Counted from the first letter of the stretch, positions 9,414 through 20,549 are shown. The stretch is DNA of 64,000 nt from Metabacillus halosaccharovorans (GCF_002019635.1 NZ_KV917371.1:1780001-1844000), one strand, 5' to 3'. The notes: generated by a model not told the origin, from the letters alone. A program made the numbers and translations.

Positions 9414-10394
9414 TTAGTTTTCTTCTTTAAGCCAGCGGGCAACGTCTTTTGCAAAATATGTAATCATTAAATCCACACCAGCACGCTTCATTCCGACAAG
9501 CATTTCTGTAACGATGGCTTTTTCATCTACCCATCCATTTTGAGCTGCCGCTTTTATCATTGAATATTCTCCACTTACATTATAAGCCACAACAGGTACA
9601 TTAAACTGATTTTTCACATCACGGATAATATCGAGATATGCTAAAGCAGGCTTCACTATTAAGAAATCCGCACCCTCTTCAAGATCTGACTGTGCCTCTC
9701 TCAATGCTTCATCACGGTTAGCAGGATCCATTTGGTATGTCTTACGATCCCCAAACTGTGGTGAACTGTGTGCTGCATCTCGGAACGGTCCATAGAATGC
9801 ACTAGCGTATTTTACTGCATATGACATAATTGGAATATGCTCAAAACCAGCTTCATCCAATCCATGTCTAATTGCTGCTACAAAGCCGTCCATCATGTTT
9901 GATGGAGCAATGATATCCGCACCTGCTTTCGCTTGACTTATTGCCGTACGAGCAAGCAGATCAAGTGTTGGATCATTTAACACCTGACCGTTCTCAACGA
10001 TACCACAATGTCCATGATCAGTGTATTGACATAGGCACGTATCAGCTACAACAACTAAATCGGGAAATGCCTCTTTCACTTGTCTTGTTGCTCTTTGAAC
10101 AATCCCTTGATCATGATAAGCTTGTGTTCCCACATCGTCTTTCTCGGCTGGAACCCCAAACAAGATAATTGATTTAATTCCCAATGAAACAATCTCTTCT
10201 ATTTCTTTATTAAGAAGATCTAGTGATAAATGAAACACACCAGGCATTGATGGTACTTCATTTTGTTTATTTTCTCCTTCTACAACGAAAATTGGATAAA
10301 TAAAATCTTCAGGGCGAAGATGTGTTTCTCTCATCATTGCTCTTAAATTATTACTGCTGCGTAATCTTCTATGTCTTGTAAATTGAATATTCAT
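9414..10394 (-). CDS. hemB: Delta-aminolevulinic acid dehydratase HemB
   Basis: Condenses two 5-aminolevulinate molecules to porphobilinogen. The zinc-ligand region [14 protein letters not shown] is present with all cysteines, so this is the zinc-dependent type. The two active-site lysines lie in [15 protein letters not shown] (about residue 196) and [12 protein letters not shown] (about residue 249). Its ATG overlaps the hemD stop (ATGA), implying translational coupling. Confidence 0.97.
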   Translation of the reverse strand: MNIQFTRHRRLRSSNNLRAMMRETHLRPEDFIYPIFVVEGENKQNEVPSMPGVFHLSLDLLNKEIEEIVSLGIKSIILFGVPAEKDDVGTQAYHDQGIVQRATRQVKEAFPDLVVVADTCLCQYTDHGHCGIVENGQVLNDPTLDLLARTAISQAKAGADIIAPSNMMDGFVAAIRHGLDEAGFEHIPIMSYAVKYASAFYGPFRDAAHSSPQFGDRKTYQMDPANRDEALREAQSDLEEGADFLIVKPALAYLDIIRDVKNQFNVPVVAYNVSGEYSMIKAAAQNGWVDEKAIVTEMLVGMKRAGVDLMITYFAKDVARWLKEEN

Positions 10395-11191
10395 TGAATA
10401 CCCTCCTTATTTTCCACTACATCTATCATCACTTTTATCATATCATCAATTGTATAAGAATCCGGCATTACCCCGGTAAATCCATATTCCATTAACGTAT
10501 CTTTTGTAATTGGACCTATGCAGATAAAGGTTACTTTTTTAAGATGTTCAAGCAATTCCCTTTGATAGAGTACCTTCATAAAGCTATCAACAGTTGAAGA
10601 ACTTGTAAACGTTATAAAATCTATATCATTACGCTCAATATATGACAATAGTTTGCTTGTCTCTGAATCATTATGTACCGTTTCATAAACAACTAAGTCT
10701 TTTACATAGAATCCATGAGCTGTTAATTGTTCGATTAATACTGGTCTTGCGAGATTACCGCGTATGACAAGGATTCTTGTGTCACGCTGAAGCTTTTCTT
10801 TTATTTTTTCAGCTAGTTTTTCAGCCACAAATTCTTCAGGTATGACCGAAACCGTTAAATCAAGCTTTTCCATTTGCTTACTTGTTTTTCTCCCAACAGA
10901 TGCGGCAACCATATGTTGTAAAGCAGAATAAGGTATATTCCACTGATCAAGATATTTCTTAAAGAATGTAACACCATTGGCACTTGTAAAAACAATACAA
11001 TCAAACTCGTCCAAACAATTTATTGTTTGTTTTATATTTTTTTCGTTTGACTCATTCCTCTTTATTTCAAGCAGTGGAGTAGATAACGCAATCCCACCCA
11101 CTTCTTCAATCTTTTGAATAAACTCTTCCACCTGAGCTTTAGCTCTAGTTATTAACACTTTCTTTCCTTGTAATGGAAGAATAGTATCCAT
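10391..11191 (-). CDS. hemD: Uroporphyrinogen-III synthase HemD
   Basis: Closes and inverts ring D of hydroxymethylbilane to give uroporphyrinogen III. HemD proteins are poorly conserved; here the [10 protein letters not shown] start, the [12 protein letters not shown] segment and [14 protein letters not shown] with IGPITKDT near the C-terminus are the recognisable parts of the two-lobed fold. At 266 residues it has the usual length. It overlaps hemC by one base (TAATG) and hemB by four, so the three genes are tightly coupled. Confidence 0.92.
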   Translation of the reverse strand: MDTILPLQGKKVLITRAKAQVEEFIQKIEEVGGIALSTPLLEIKRNESNEKNIKQTINCLDEFDCIVFTSANGVTFFKKYLDQWNIPYSALQHMVAASVGRKTSKQMEKLDLTVSVIPEEFVAEKLAEKIKEKLQRDTRILVIRGNLARPVLIEQLTAHGFYVKDLVVYETVHNDSETSKLLSYIERNDIDFITFTSSSTVDSFMKVLYQRELLEHLKKVTFICIGPITKDTLMEYGFTGVMPDSYTIDDMIKVMIDVVENKEGIQ

Positions 11192-12123
11192 TATTGATCA
11201 AGCTCCTCTTTTACTCGATCAATCAAGGCTTTTGCCCCCTGATTTGTTAGTAGTTCAGCAACTTTGCCGCCGATTTCATTAGGATCAGTGCCAGAGACCT
11301 GTTCTTTATATACCTCTTTACCATCTGGTGAAGCAATTAATCCTGTAAATAGTATTTCTTTTTGATTGTTCACAGTCGCAAAACCAGCGATAGGTACTTG
11401 ACAGCCGCCTTCCATCTTTGTTAAAAAGGTTCTTTCTGCTGCTACCGCTAATTGTGTTGGTTCATCTGTAAACTTTGCTAATAAGTCTAATAGTTCATGA
11501 TCATTTTCACGACATTCAATAGCTAATGCACCTTGTCCAACTGCTGGTAAACAAACCTCAGGCTCTAAAAACTCGGTTACGACATCTTTACTCCAACCCA
11601 TTCTTGATAAGCCTGCAGCTGCTAAAATAATCGCATCATAGTCTTCTGTCTTCAGCTTTTCAAGCCTAGTGTCGATATTTCCTCTAATCCATTTAATTTC
11701 TAAATCAGGCCGCTCAATTAATAGTTGGGCACTTCTTCTTAAACTACTCGTTCCGATAACAGCTCCGCTTGGTAAATCAGAAAGTTTTTTGTGGTCTTTA
11801 GAAATAAGTACATCTCTATGGTCTTCACGGTTTGGAACACATCCAATCGTTAAACCTTCAGGAAGAATTCCCGGCATATCTTTCATACTATGAACAGCCA
11901 TATCAATGTCTCCATCTAACATCGCTTGTTCAATTTCTTTCACGAACAGCCCTTTTCCGCCGACCTTTGATAATGTAACATCAAGAATTTTGTCACCTTT
12001 CGTAACAATTTCTTTAATTTCAAATTCAAAAGGTAAACCAAATGATTTTAATTGATCGATTACCCAATTTGTTTGAGTTAATGCTAATTTACTACGTCTA
12101 GAACCTACTACTATTTTTCGCAT
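11191..12123 (-). CDS. hemC: Porphobilinogen deaminase (hydroxymethylbilane synthase) HemC
   Basis: Polymerises four porphobilinogens into hydroxymethylbilane. The 310-residue protein starts [17 protein letters not shown] and has the conserved [14 protein letters not shown] and RGNIDTRL blocks. The cysteine that carries the dipyrromethane cofactor is in [10 protein letters not shown] near residue 241. It sits third in hemAXCDBL, 30 bases after hemX. Confidence 0.97.
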   Translation of the reverse strand: MRKIVVGSRRSKLALTQTNWVIDQLKSFGLPFEFEIKEIVTKGDKILDVTLSKVGGKGLFVKEIEQAMLDGDIDMAVHSMKDMPGILPEGLTIGCVPNREDHRDVLISKDHKKLSDLPSGAVIGTSSLRRSAQLLIERPDLEIKWIRGNIDTRLEKLKTEDYDAIILAAAGLSRMGWSKDVVTEFLEPEVCLPAVGQGALAIECRENDHELLDLLAKFTDEPTQLAVAAERTFLTKMEGGCQVPIAGFATVNNQKEILFTGLIASPDGKEVYKEQVSGTDPNEIGGKVAELLTNQGAKALIDRVKEELDQ

Positions 12124-12153
12124 AATTGCCTCCTACTTTGTTAAAAAGCCATA

Positions 12154-12984
12154 TCATGAATCCCAAAAATGAAATCTTGATAAACTACCGAACAAGAAAA
12201 AGTTAATTAATAACACCAGAAAGGACGCTAAGTTTAGTAAGGCAACAGATTTACCTTGCAATTCCTTTACAATTCGCATATATAAATAAACTCCATATGT
12301 AAAAATGACCATAAAAGAACCAAGCACCTTTGCATCATACCAATGAAAATTTTGCACTTTTATATAAGCCCAAATGATACCAAGTATTAAACTTAGTAAC
12401 AGCATTGGTACTCCAATGACATTTAATACATATGACATATGATCCAGTTTTGACAAATCTTCTATTCTAAGAAGGCGCTTTCCCCACTTTTTCTTTTTCA
12501 ATAAATTATATTGAATGGTATAAAGAATGGAAAAAACAAAAGACAAGGAAAATGCCCCATAGGATAAAATCGCCATTGTAATATGAATCAACAATAATTC
12601 TGATACGAGCTGACTTGAAACAGCAGCTGATTCATATTGCGTTGGAGCAAAGGTATGTAGAGCCATCATGATAAACCCGATCACATTTGTAAAGAAGATG
12701 ATAAACTCCGCTTTTAAGAAACGATTTAACACGACAGACAAGGTAACGAGTACCCAGGTATAGAAATACAATCCTTCAAATACATTTAATACCGGAAATC
12801 TTCCTGTTTCAAACATACGTGCAAATAAAAAAATTGTTTGTAAGAGCCAAACAATAGAAAGCAACCAGAAGGCAGCTTGTTTCGCCTTCCGGTTGTTATT
12901 TAAAAAATCTATAAAATATAAAAGTACACATACTGCATAAAGAATAATGGTTACTTCATTAATTCTACTTAAGCTCATCTCCAT
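12154..12984 (-). CDS. hemX: Membrane protein HemX (CcsA/ResC-type haem-handling family)
   Basis: A 276-residue integral membrane protein with about eight hydrophobic segments, matching HemX of the Bacillus hem operon, which belongs to the cytochrome c assembly (CcsA-like) family. A histidine in WAYIKVQNFHWYDAKVLGSF near residue 215 corresponds to the WWD-like region but lacks the full WWD signature. In B. subtilis HemX lowers the cellular amount of HemA protein, so a regulatory role is likely here. It lies 19 bases after hemA. Confidence 0.92.
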   Translation of the reverse strand: MEMSLSRINEVTIILYAVCVLLYFIDFLNNNRKAKQAAFWLLSIVWLLQTIFLFARMFETGRFPVLNVFEGLYFYTWVLVTLSVVLNRFLKAEFIIFFTNVIGFIMMALHTFAPTQYESAAVSSQLVSELLLIHITMAILSYGAFSLSFVFSILYTIQYNLLKKKKWGKRLLRIEDLSKLDHMSYVLNVIGVPMLLLSLILGIIWAYIKVQNFHWYDAKVLGSFMVIFTYGVYLYMRIVKELQGKSVALLNLASFLVLLINFFLFGSLSRFHFWDS

Positions 12985-13003
12985 AAAAGAAAAGTCCTCT
13001 CAC

Positions 13004-14356
13004 TTACGATTGAAGTGAAGCACGATAAATCTGTTGGTTCGTACCAACCTCATGACTCTCTGATTTATCTATTTTCATTTGCTCTTCAACAGCATCTTCA
13101 ATATTAAAGATTTTCATAAATAAATCTAATGATTCCTGAGCATTTGCTTCTCCGGAAAGTTCTTTTACTTTTACAATTGGATCTTTCAACAACTGATTAA
13201 TAATACTTTTGGTATGCTTGCTCAGTACCTTTCTTTCACGATCAGTTAAATTAGGCATTTTACGTTCAATACTTTCCATTGTTTCAGCTTGAATCGTTAA
13301 AGCCTTTTGGCGCAAAGCTGAAATGACCGGTACAACTCCAAGAGTATTAATCCATTGCTTAAATTGAACAATTTCTTCTTCAATCATTAGTTCAATTTTT
13401 TCCGCTGCGATCTTTCTTTCTTGTAAATTTGCTTCAACGATCCCTTGCAAATCATCAATATCATATAAAAATACGCTATCTAATTCAGCGAGCCTAGGGT
13501 CTAAATCACGTGGTACAGCAATATCCACCATGAATAATGGTCGACCTTTTCTCATTTTCTCAACATGTGTCATCATGTCTTTCGTAATCACAAAATCTTT
13601 TGCACCTGTTGAGCTAATAAGAATATCTGCTTCAATAAGGCCACATTGAAGTTCATTTATACCCTTTGCATATCCATCAAATCGACTTGCCAACTGCTCT
13701 GCCTTTTGAAGAGTCCTATTCATAACAGTCACTTTACCAACACCGCTGCCATGTAAATTTTGGGCCGCCAGCTCTCCCATTTTCCCGGCACCTAAAATAA
13801 GTACATGTTTAGAGCGAAGGTCACCAAAAATCTTTTTCGCAAGCTCAACTGCTGCATAACTAACTGAAACTGCATTAGCCCCAATCTCTGTTTCAGAGTG
13901 GGAACGTTTTGCCAGTGTAATCACTTGTTTAAACAACTGATTGAAAACCGTTCCAATAGTATGGTTCTCTTGTGCTTGCAAAAAGCTCGACCGAACCTGA
14001 CCAAGGATTTGAGTTTCTCCCAGAATCATTGAATCTAAGCCACAAGCAACTTTACATAGATGTTCAAGTGCACCATCCTGCTCAAGGATCGTTAAGTATG
14101 GTGATATGTTTTCTTTATCTAATCCAAACCAATCAGCCAAAAAGGCCTTTATATAATAACGACCTGTATGAAGTTGATCTACGACAGCATAAATCTCTGT
14201 TCTATTACATGTCGACACGATCACATTCTCAAGGATACTTTTTTGTTTTTTTAACTGTTTCATCGCATCAGTAAGCTCATTAGGTTGAAATGAGAGCTTC
14301 TCGCGAATTTCAACAGGGGCTGTTTTATAATTTAAGCCGACAACAAGTATATGCAT
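13004..14356 (-). CDS. hemA: Glutamyl-tRNA reductase HemA
   Basis: NADPH enzyme that reduces glutamyl-tRNA to glutamate-1-semialdehyde, the first committed step of haem synthesis. The catalytic cysteine is in [12 protein letters not shown] near residue 50, [12 protein letters not shown] follows, and the Rossmann motif is [12 protein letters not shown]. The open frame reaches 14380, but the ATG at 14356 ([20 protein letters not shown]) gives the normal N-terminus and has GGGGGTG 9 bases upstream. It is the first gene of the hem operon. The C-terminus carries an extra tail of about 20 residues after the usual [10 protein letters not shown] region. Confidence 0.96.
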   Translation of the reverse strand: MHILVVGLNYKTAPVEIREKLSFQPNELTDAMKQLKKQKSILENVIVSTCNRTEIYAVVDQLHTGRYYIKAFLADWFGLDKENISPYLTILEQDGALEHLCKVACGLDSMILGETQILGQVRSSFLQAQENHTIGTVFNQLFKQVITLAKRSHSETEIGANAVSVSYAAVELAKKIFGDLRSKHVLILGAGKMGELAAQNLHGSGVGKVTVMNRTLQKAEQLASRFDGYAKGINELQCGLIEADILISSTGAKDFVITKDMMTHVEKMRKGRPLFMVDIAVPRDLDPRLAELDSVFLYDIDDLQGIVEANLQERKIAAEKIELMIEEEIVQFKQWINTLGVVPVISALRQKALTIQAETMESIERKMPNLTDRERKVLSKHTKSIINQLLKDPIVKVKELSGEANAQESLDLFMKIFNIEDAVEEQMKIDKSESHEVGTNQQIYRASLQS

Positions 14357-14597
14357 TTTCTTATACACCCCCATGTACAAGGATCTCTACTTATTAGTAT
14401 ATCACTCTTCATTTTAATTCCCTCAAAAAAATGTGAACAGTCTTTGAAACTGTATGTTATGATAATTTATGTTTGTATGTTTGACTGTTACACTTTATCT
14501 GTGTAATACTTCACAAAGATTCTACACAGTATGACACTATTCTCAACTATTCTCTCTGTACAATATCAGATATTATGCTGTTAATCAAGTTATTGGT
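14357..14597. other. hemA upstream region
   Basis: This must hold the hemA promoter, but I could not pick a convincing -35/-10 pair. A degraded palindrome resembling a PerR box (TTATGATAATTTATG, 14457-14471) lies about 100 bases upstream of hemA; it matches 10 of 14 positions, too few for a firm call. In B. subtilis the hem operon is repressed by PerR. Confidence 0.3.
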
Positions 14598-14626
14598 TTG
14601 GATATGCTTACAGTATTTACTAGTAT
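14598..14626 (+). promoter_or_regulatory. Candidate sigma-A promoter of the plus-strand membrane gene
   Basis: TTGGAT (14598-14603) and TAGTAT (14621-14626) with a 17-base spacer, about 40 bases before the ATG. Confidence 0.5.
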
Positions 14627-14632
14627 GTACAA

Positions 14633-14647
14633 TTATGATTATCATTA
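14633..14647. promoter_or_regulatory. PerR/Fur-like operator
   Basis: TTATGATTATCATTA is a 7-1-7 palindrome matching 11-12 of 14 fixed positions of the PerR consensus and about 10 of the Fur consensus. It lies exactly at the expected transcription start of the plus-strand gene, where a repressor would block initiation. It is about 280 bases from hemA on the other strand. Confidence 0.35.
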
Positions 14648-14665
14648 TTTGACAAGAGGTGCACA

Positions 14666-15154
14666 ATGAAAAAAATCACATTATTACCAGCTATTATTTT
14701 GTTTAGTGTTGGCATTTTTTATTCTATCCAGAAATTAAATATTCATTTATTTGAAGGACAAAGCAGCTGGGAAGTTTTATTAATTTTACTTGGCTTTGCA
14801 TTTTTAATTAGCGGCCATTTCGAGCAGGATTCAAGTGCTATTTTACCTGGAGTTATTTTAGCGGGAGTCGGGATTCATTTTTTCTTTTATGAAAAAGTTC
14901 CATCATGGCCGGCACATTCAGCTTCATTTTTATTTATTATCTCAGTCGGCCTTATATTAACAGCAATAAAAACAAAGTCCGGGTATTTACAAGGAGTAAT
15001 CTTACTTGCAATTGGCTTGTTTTTGCACTTTTTTCCTGCAATAATGGGGTCCCTCTCTATAGTTGAAAATGGAGTGAACAGCATTGAAACATATTGGCCA
15101 TTTTTATTTGTGGTTATTGGCGGTGTTCTATTAGTAGTTATACGTAAAAAGTAA
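14666..15154 (+). CDS. Membrane protein with LiaI/LiaF-like transmembrane repeats, unknown function
   Basis: A 162-residue, very hydrophobic protein with about six transmembrane segments arranged in three similar pairs, a pattern reminiscent of the LiaI/LiaF N-terminal transmembrane domain (DUF5668-like). There is no soluble domain. The ribosome site AGAGGTG precedes the ATG by 5 bases. It is a single-gene unit with its own promoter, a PerR/Fur-like site and a perfect terminator, divergent from hemA and convergent with engB. The role is unknown; the operator-like site hints at a link to iron or peroxide stress. Confidence 0.75.
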   Translation: MKKITLLPAIILFSVGIFYSIQKLNIHLFEGQSSWEVLLILLGFAFLISGHFEQDSSAILPGVILAGVGIHFFFYEKVPSWPAHSASFLFIISVGLILTAIKTKSGYLQGVILLAIGLFLHFFPAIMGSLSIVENGVNSIETYWPFLFVVIGGVLLVVIRKK

Positions 15155-15186
15155 GAGACTCTGGTTATGACCAGAGTCTCTTTTTG
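15154..15186 (+). terminator. Terminator of the plus-strand membrane gene
   Basis: A perfect 11-bp stem (AGAGACTCTGG/CCAGAGTCTCT) with loop TTATGA, followed by TTTTTG; it begins at the stop codon. Confidence 0.92.
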
Positions 15187-15284
15187 TACTATCAGAAAGT
15201 ATATAAATTTTATGGATACTAGTATAAGAAAAACTAAGGCTTTCGTCATTAGGACTTGGCGACAAGCCAAGTTTTTCTAATTAT
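15187..15284. repeat. Dispersed hairpin element, copy 2
   Basis: Nearly identical to 6604-6700 over about 97 bases, differing mainly inside the left hairpin, where only TACTA/TAGTA pairing remains. The last bases overlap the engB stop codon. Read from the engB side, the AGAAAAACT...AGTTTTTCT hairpin could serve as the engB terminator. Confidence 0.75.
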
Positions 15285-15868
15285 TCTGATGTATATTCTC
15301 CGATTACCTTCCAAGCATCGTCTTTTCCTAATCCTGTTTCAGATGAGAAAATAACAAATTCATCGGATTTCTCCATATTCAAGGCGTCTTTAATTACTTT
15401 TGCGTGCTTTTGCCATTTTCCTTTTGGGATTTTGTCCGCTTTCGTTCCAACAATTATAGTCGGGATGTCATAATGTTTTAGGAAATCATACATCAGCATG
15501 TCATCATTTGTTGGCGGATGGCGAAGGTCAATCAGTAAAATAACGGCTCGAAGCTGTTCACGGGTCGTAATATATGTTTCAATCATTTTCCCCCATGCTT
15601 CTCTTTCTTTTTTACTAACCTTCGCATATCCATACCCAGGGACATCTACAAAATGTAATTGTTCGTTGATAATGTAAAAGTTTAACGTTTGGGTTTTCCC
15701 TGGCTTTGATGAAATTCTAGCTAGAGCCTTCCTACCTAGCATTTTATTTATAAAGGAAGATTTTCCAACATTCGATCTACCAGCTAAAGCAACTTCAGGT
15801 AAATCTCCTTCTGGGTATTGTTGTGGCTTAACAGCACTAATCACGATTTCTGAACTTGTAACCTTCAT
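15281..15868 (-). CDS. engB: Ribosome-biogenesis GTPase EngB (YsxC)
   Basis: An essential TrmE/Era-type GTPase acting in 50S subunit assembly. All G motifs are visible: [10 protein letters not shown] (G1, about residues 31-40), the TQTLNFY switch, [10 protein letters not shown] (G3), VGTKADK (G4) and FSSETGLG (G5). At 195 residues it is full length. Its ATG overlaps the lonA stop (ATGA), so it is co-translated with lonA as in B. subtilis. Confidence 0.96.
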   Translation of the reverse strand: MKVTSSEIVISAVKPQQYPEGDLPEVALAGRSNVGKSSFINKMLGRKALARISSKPGKTQTLNFYIINEQLHFVDVPGYGYAKVSKKEREAWGKMIETYITTREQLRAVILLIDLRHPPTNDDMLMYDFLKHYDIPTIIVGTKADKIPKGKWQKHAKVIKDALNMEKSDEFVIFSSETGLGKDDAWKVIGEYTSE

Positions 15869-18189
15869 TCTTTCTCCTCTGTTAGCGCATGTTTTAACAC
15901 TTCATCTAAATGTGAGACAAGGACAAAGGTCAATTCTTTTCGGACACTTTCCGGAATATCGTCCAAGTCTTTTTCATTATCTTTCGGTGCAATGATTTTT
16001 GTTAATCCTGCCCGATGTGCACTAAGTGTTTTTTCTTTTAACCCGCCAATTGGCAGTACTCGGCCACGCAGTGTAATTTCACCAGTCATCCCAACTTCTT
16101 TACGAACTGCTCTGCCGGTTAATGCTGAAATCAACGCTGTTGCCATTGTGATACCTGCTGATGGCCCATCCTTTGGTACAGCACCTTCTGGTACATGAAT
16201 ATGGATATCATTCTTTTCATGGAAATCACGATCGATATGAAGCTCTTCAGCACGGGAGCGGATATAACTAAACGCAGCTTGAGCTGATTCCTTCATAACA
16301 TCTCCAAGCTTACCTGTAAGAATGAGCTTTCCTTTACCAGGTGTTACCGACACTTCAATTGAAAGTGTGTCACCACCTACAGTTGTATAAGCTAAACCAG
16401 TTGCCACACCGACCTGGTCTTCTAATTCCGCTTGTCCGTATCTAAATCGTTTTTTCCCTAGAAAATCTTCAATATTCTTTTCGGTAATTACGATTTTCTT
16501 ACGTTCTTGCTTAACAATCATTTTAGCCGCTTTTCGGCAAATACCTGCTAGTTGGCGTTCTAAGCTACGAACACCAGCTTCTCTTGTGTAATAACGAATA
16601 ATGCTTTGAATAGCATCATCTCGTAGTTGCAGATGAGATTTTTTTAAGCCATGATCGTTTAACTGCTTCGGCAATAAATGATCTTTCGCAATATGAACCT
16701 TTTCCAGTTCAGTATAACCCGCTATATTTATAATCTCCATACGATCACGAAGTGGACCCGGAATTGTAGCAAGATTATTTGCAGTTGCAATGAACATAAC
16801 TTTTGATAAATCATAAGTCTCTTCAATATAGTGATCACTAAAATTATGATTTTGCTCTGGATCCAATACTTCAAGCAAGGCTGATGAAGGATCACCTCTA
16901 AAATCACTGGACATCTTGTCGATTTCATCTAATAGGAAAACAGGGTTTACTGTGCCTGCTTTTTTCATGCCTTGGATGATTCTGCCGGGCATTGCTCCTA
17001 CATAAGTTCGCCTGTGACCACGTATCTCTGATTCGTCTCTTACACCACCAAGTGAAATCCTGACAAAATGACGATTTAAAGATTTTGCCACTGACTTAGC
17101 TAATGACGTCTTACCTACACCAGGTGGTCCTGCAAGGCAAAGAATTGGCCCTTTTAACGAGTTTGTCAGCTGTTGAACGGCTAAATATTCAATTACCCGG
17201 TCTTTAACTTTTTCAAGGCCGTAATGTTCTTCATTCAAAATTTCTTCCGCAACATTCACATCAAGACGATCTTCAGTTGCTTTTGTCCACGGTAATGAGA
17301 TTAGCCATTCAATATAATTTCGAATCACAGCACTTTCAGCAGAGCTTGACGGTACTTTTTCATATCGATCAAGTTCCTTTAAAGCAACTTCCTTTACATG
17401 GTCCGGCATTCCAACTTCATCTAAACGCTCTTTAAGTGTGGAAACTTCCCCAAGCTTTCCTTCTTTTTCACCAAGCTCCTTTTGGATGGCCTTCATCTGT
17501 TCACGTAAATAATATTCTTTCTGTGTTCGCTCCATTGATTTTTTTACACGTTGACCTATTTTTTTCTCAAGTTGGACAACTTCTTTTTCATTATGGAGGA
17601 TTGAGATCACTTTATTTAATCGCTCTGTCATATCAAGAGTCTCTAGTACCTCTTGCTTATCTTTAAGTTTTAAAGGTAGATGTGATGTAATAATGTCTGC
17701 CATTCTTCCAGGTTCTGTAATATCAGATACTGTTGCATATGTTTCTGCTGAAATCTTCTTCGAAAGCTTTATGTATTGCTCAAAATATTCTAGCATGGTT
17801 CTCATTAACGCTTCTTCTTCAACACTTTTTTCTTCCGGGTCCGGATATACAGCAACTTCAACAGAGTAATATTCTTCTTCATCTACAAAGCGTTGGATTT
17901 CACCACGCTCTAATCCCTCAACAAGGACACGAATTGTCCCGTTAGGTAGTTTTAACATTTGCTTTATTTTCGTTAATGTTCCAATTTCATAAATATCTTC
18001 TTTTTTTGGCTCATCTATCGAAATCTCTTTTTGTGTCGTTAAAAAGATAATATGATCATCCATCATCGCCTTTTCTAACGCCTGTACAGATTTATCTCTC
18101 CCTACATCAAGGTGTAGTACCATTGTTGGATATACTAACAAGCCTCTTAATGGTAGGAGGGGTACGATTTGAGTAGTTGATTTCGCCAT
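15865..18189 (-). CDS. lonA: ATP-dependent protease LonA
   Basis: Hexameric cytosolic AAA+ protease that removes damaged and regulatory proteins. It has the N-terminal substrate domain ([24 protein letters not shown]), Walker [14 protein letters not shown] near residue 350, Walker B FLLDEIDK, and the protease domain with the catalytic serine in [15 protein letters not shown] (about residue 673) and the partner lysine about 43 residues later. The ATG at 18189 is chosen because GGAGGTG lies 7 bases upstream; the open frame begins 7 codons earlier, before that site. I see no tandem CtsR heptamers upstream. Confidence 0.97.
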   Translation of the reverse strand: MAKSTTQIVPLLPLRGLLVYPTMVLHLDVGRDKSVQALEKAMMDDHIIFLTTQKEISIDEPKKEDIYEIGTLTKIKQMLKLPNGTIRVLVEGLERGEIQRFVDEEEYYSVEVAVYPDPEEKSVEEEALMRTMLEYFEQYIKLSKKISAETYATVSDITEPGRMADIITSHLPLKLKDKQEVLETLDMTERLNKVISILHNEKEVVQLEKKIGQRVKKSMERTQKEYYLREQMKAIQKELGEKEGKLGEVSTLKERLDEVGMPDHVKEVALKELDRYEKVPSSSAESAVIRNYIEWLISLPWTKATEDRLDVNVAEEILNEEHYGLEKVKDRVIEYLAVQQLTNSLKGPILCLAGPPGVGKTSLAKSVAKSLNRHFVRISLGGVRDESEIRGHRRTYVGAMPGRIIQGMKKAGTVNPVFLLDEIDKMSSDFRGDPSSALLEVLDPEQNHNFSDHYIEETYDLSKVMFIATANNLATIPGPLRDRMEIINIAGYTELEKVHIAKDHLLPKQLNDHGLKKSHLQLRDDAIQSIIRYYTREAGVRSLERQLAGICRKAAKMIVKQERKKIVITEKNIEDFLGKKRFRYGQAELEDQVGVATGLAYTTVGGDTLSIEVSVTPGKGKLILTGKLGDVMKESAQAAFSYIRSRAEELHIDRDFHEKNDIHIHVPEGAVPKDGPSAGITMATALISALTGRAVRKEVGMTGEITLRGRVLPIGGLKEKTLSAHRAGLTKIIAPKDNEKDLDDIPESVRKELTFVLVSHLDEVLKHALTEEKE

Positions 18190-18495
18190 GCGTTTACACC
18201 TCCATGACAATATAGTTCATTCTTGTACAATTCTATCTTATTCTTTTTATAGTGTCTATTTTAACCACTTTTAGTCAATAGGTAGTATACCCTAAACGAT
18301 TCTACCTGAAAAAAATTGTGATATATGAAGCATCTGTTAAACTCATATAGTATTAAGAAAAAGAATAATGCCTATTTTACACTATTATTCCTGCTTAGAT
18401 AATATTTTTTTAAGAATAAACATGAAAACATGAGTAGAGACCTCCTTCTATAATGACCAATATATGGTCTTAAGTTGGTAGGCCCCTTTATGAGA
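18190..18495. other. lonB-lonA intergenic region
   Basis: It holds the lonB terminator (18351-18390) and the unresolved lonA promoter: a TTGACT on the minus strand near 18270 lacks a good -10 at 17 bases. A short inverted repeat GACCA/TGGTC around five bases lies at 18456-18470, close to lonB. Nothing else is apparent. Confidence 0.4.
18351..18390 (-). terminator. Terminator after lonB
   Basis: On the minus strand GAATAAT and ATTATTC pair around a 14-base loop, followed by TTTTTCTT. Confidence 0.65.
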
Positions 18496-20172
18496 TTAAA
18501 CTGATTCCTGATGTGGAAAGTTTTGTGAATTTTTTTGGATTCTATTAGGTAATTCAGTTGGCGGATCAACTAGAGCTATATCAAATACCTCTTGTAAATG
18601 TGTGACAGGAATAATCGTAATTCCTTCAATATCTTTCAGAATCGATTGGACATTCTCCTTAGGAATTATCACAGTGTCTGCTCCTGCCTTTTTTGCTGCC
18701 TTGATTTTTGGTATAACTCCACCAATCGGTTTAACATTCCCGTGAATACTGATCTCTCCTGTCATCGCGACTTTATTGCTGATCGGGATTTTATGGATGG
18801 CTGAAAAAATACCTGTTGCCATTGCAATACCAGCAGAAGGTCCATCAATTGGTGTCCCTCCTGGGAAATTCACATGGATGTCATAATCTGCAGCCTTAAT
18901 TCCCATCGAGCGTAAAACAGTGATCACATTTTCCACTGACCCTTTCGCCATACTTTTTCTGCGAATGGATTTTGAACGGTCACCTATGCTTTCTTCTTCC
19001 ACAATACCTGTAATATTAATTGTGCCCTTTTCTTTTTCAGCAGGAATAACCGTTACTTCTATTTCGAGTAATGCACCCGTATTCGGCCCATAAACAGCGA
19101 GACCATTTACTAAACCAACCTTTGATGTTTCTTCAATTTTCTTTTCATGACGTGGCGTTAATTGACTTGAATGTATGACCCATTCTATATCTTCAACAGT
19201 AATTTCCTTACGATCTTCTGACATGGCCATTCCTGTTGCAATTTGCATTAAGTTTACAACTTCACGTCCATTTCGAACATAAGACGTCAGCAAGTGAATT
19301 CCTGCTTCACTAACTTCCATTTCTACCTTATCTGCTGCTTTTCTAGCAACAATAGCGAGTTCTTCCTGCTCTAAATCTCTAAAAAAGACTTCGAGACATC
19401 TTGAACGAATTGCCGGCGGAATTTCGTTTGGAGTTCTTGTAGTAGCTCCTATTAAGCGGAAATCGGCTGGTAGACCATTTTTAAAGATATCATGAATATG
19501 AGTTGGAATCTGTGTGTTCTCTTCGTTATAATAAGCACTTTCTAAGAAAACTTTTCGATCCTCTAACACCTTTAATAGCTTATTCATTTGAATTGGATGT
19601 AATTCACCAATTTCATCAATAAATAAGACGCCGCCATGTGCGTGTGAAACTGCTCCTTGTTTCGGTTGAGGAATTCCTGCCTGTCCCATAGCCCCGGCTC
19701 CTTGATAAATAGGATCATGAACTGATCCGATTAACGGATCTGCAATTCCCCTTTCATCAAATCTCGCTGTTGTTGCATCAAGTTCAACAAAAACAGCATT
19801 TTCTTTGAAAGGAGATCTCTTATTACGTTTCGCTTCTTCTAATACCAATCTCGCCGCTGCTGTTTTTCCAACTCCAGGTGGTCCATATACAATAACATGC
19901 TGAGGATTAGATCCACAGAGGGCAGCACGCAAGGAACGAATCCCATCTTGTTGTCCTACTATATCTTGAAAGCTCTTTGGACGAACTTTTTCAGCTAAAG
20001 GTTCTGTAAGTCTAATAGCCCTCATCTTCCTTAGCTGTTCCATTTCTTTTTTAGATTCTCGATCAATTGAAATCTTTTGAGTTCGCTGATTTTTTAATAA
20101 GTTCCAAAAATACAACCCAATAACAATCCCAAAAAATAACTGAATAAACAAAGCGATACTAGTCCAGCTCAT
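18496..20172 (-). CDS. lonB: Forespore-type ATP-dependent protease LonB
   Basis: A 558-residue membrane-anchored Lon-like protease. An N-terminal transmembrane segment (about residues 4-23) is followed by the AAA+ module with Walker [13 protein letters not shown] near residue 97 and FIDEIGELHP as Walker B. The Lon-type serine is in TPIDGPSAGIAMATGIFSA near residue 452. The long Lon N-domain is missing, as expected for LonB. In B. subtilis it is made in the forespore and sits between clpX and lonA as here. The start has GGAGGG upstream. Confidence 0.95.
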   Translation of the reverse strand: MSWTSIALFIQLFFGIVIGLYFWNLLKNQRTQKISIDRESKKEMEQLRKMRAIRLTEPLAEKVRPKSFQDIVGQQDGIRSLRAALCGSNPQHVIVYGPPGVGKTAAARLVLEEAKRNKRSPFKENAVFVELDATTARFDERGIADPLIGSVHDPIYQGAGAMGQAGIPQPKQGAVSHAHGGVLFIDEIGELHPIQMNKLLKVLEDRKVFLESAYYNEENTQIPTHIHDIFKNGLPADFRLIGATTRTPNEIPPAIRSRCLEVFFRDLEQEELAIVARKAADKVEMEVSEAGIHLLTSYVRNGREVVNLMQIATGMAMSEDRKEITVEDIEWVIHSSQLTPRHEKKIEETSKVGLVNGLAVYGPNTGALLEIEVTVIPAEKEKGTINITGIVEEESIGDRSKSIRRKSMAKGSVENVITVLRSMGIKAADYDIHVNFPGGTPIDGPSAGIAMATGIFSAIHKIPISNKVAMTGEISIHGNVKPIGGVIPKIKAAKKAGADTVIIPKENVQSILKDIEGITIIPVTHLQEVFDIALVDPPTELPNRIQKNSQNFPHQESV

Positions 20173-20356
20173 TTGTCGGTCCCTCCTACCATGATGTCGT
20201 CTTACCGCTACGATGGAAAATAAAACTACATATATGACTTCGTTGAGAGGTCTTTTCCAATCCTTTTGCCCTAATCAATTTTTTCACTAACATATTAAAT
20301 ATGATCTGTTTTTTCTATATGTATAGGAAGATAATCTCCCCGTAGATGGACAAAAG

Positions 20357-20373
20357 GGCAAGCTTGGCTTGCC
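20357..20373. terminator. Isolated perfect hairpin, possible second terminator
   Basis: GGCAAGC and GCTTGCC form a perfect 7-bp stem with a 3-base loop. It is followed by CTTTTG on the minus strand and ATCTTTTTG on the plus strand, so it could terminate in either direction. Confidence 0.5.
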
Positions 20374-20513
20374 ATCTTTTTGTAGAAGCGGTTATTTATA
20401 GCTAGTATCTCCTTTGTTTCTTTGGAATAAACATCACTCTAAGGAAAGTTTTAGCTTATGAATATGTATAAAAAAACTCATTAATTATTGCGGTAGAATA
20501 AGCTCTACTGTAC

Positions 20514-20549
20514 AAAAAAGGAAGCCGGTAATTATGCGGCTTCCTTTTT
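20514..20549 (-). terminator. Terminator after clpX
   Basis: AAAAAGGAAGCCG and CGGCTTCCTTTTT pair perfectly over 13 bp with a loop of about 9 bases. Confidence 0.9.

Noticed and set aside
14887-15270. A 127-codon minus-strand frame opposite the plus-strand membrane gene
   Set aside because: It overlaps the membrane gene, its terminator and repeat copy 2; the plus-strand gene has the ribosome site, promoter and a convincing membrane pattern.
18190-18495. CtsR control of lonA
   Set aside because: No tandem GGTCAAA-type heptamers are present. The only inverted repeat (GACCA/TGGTC) has the wrong sequence and lies nearer to lonB.
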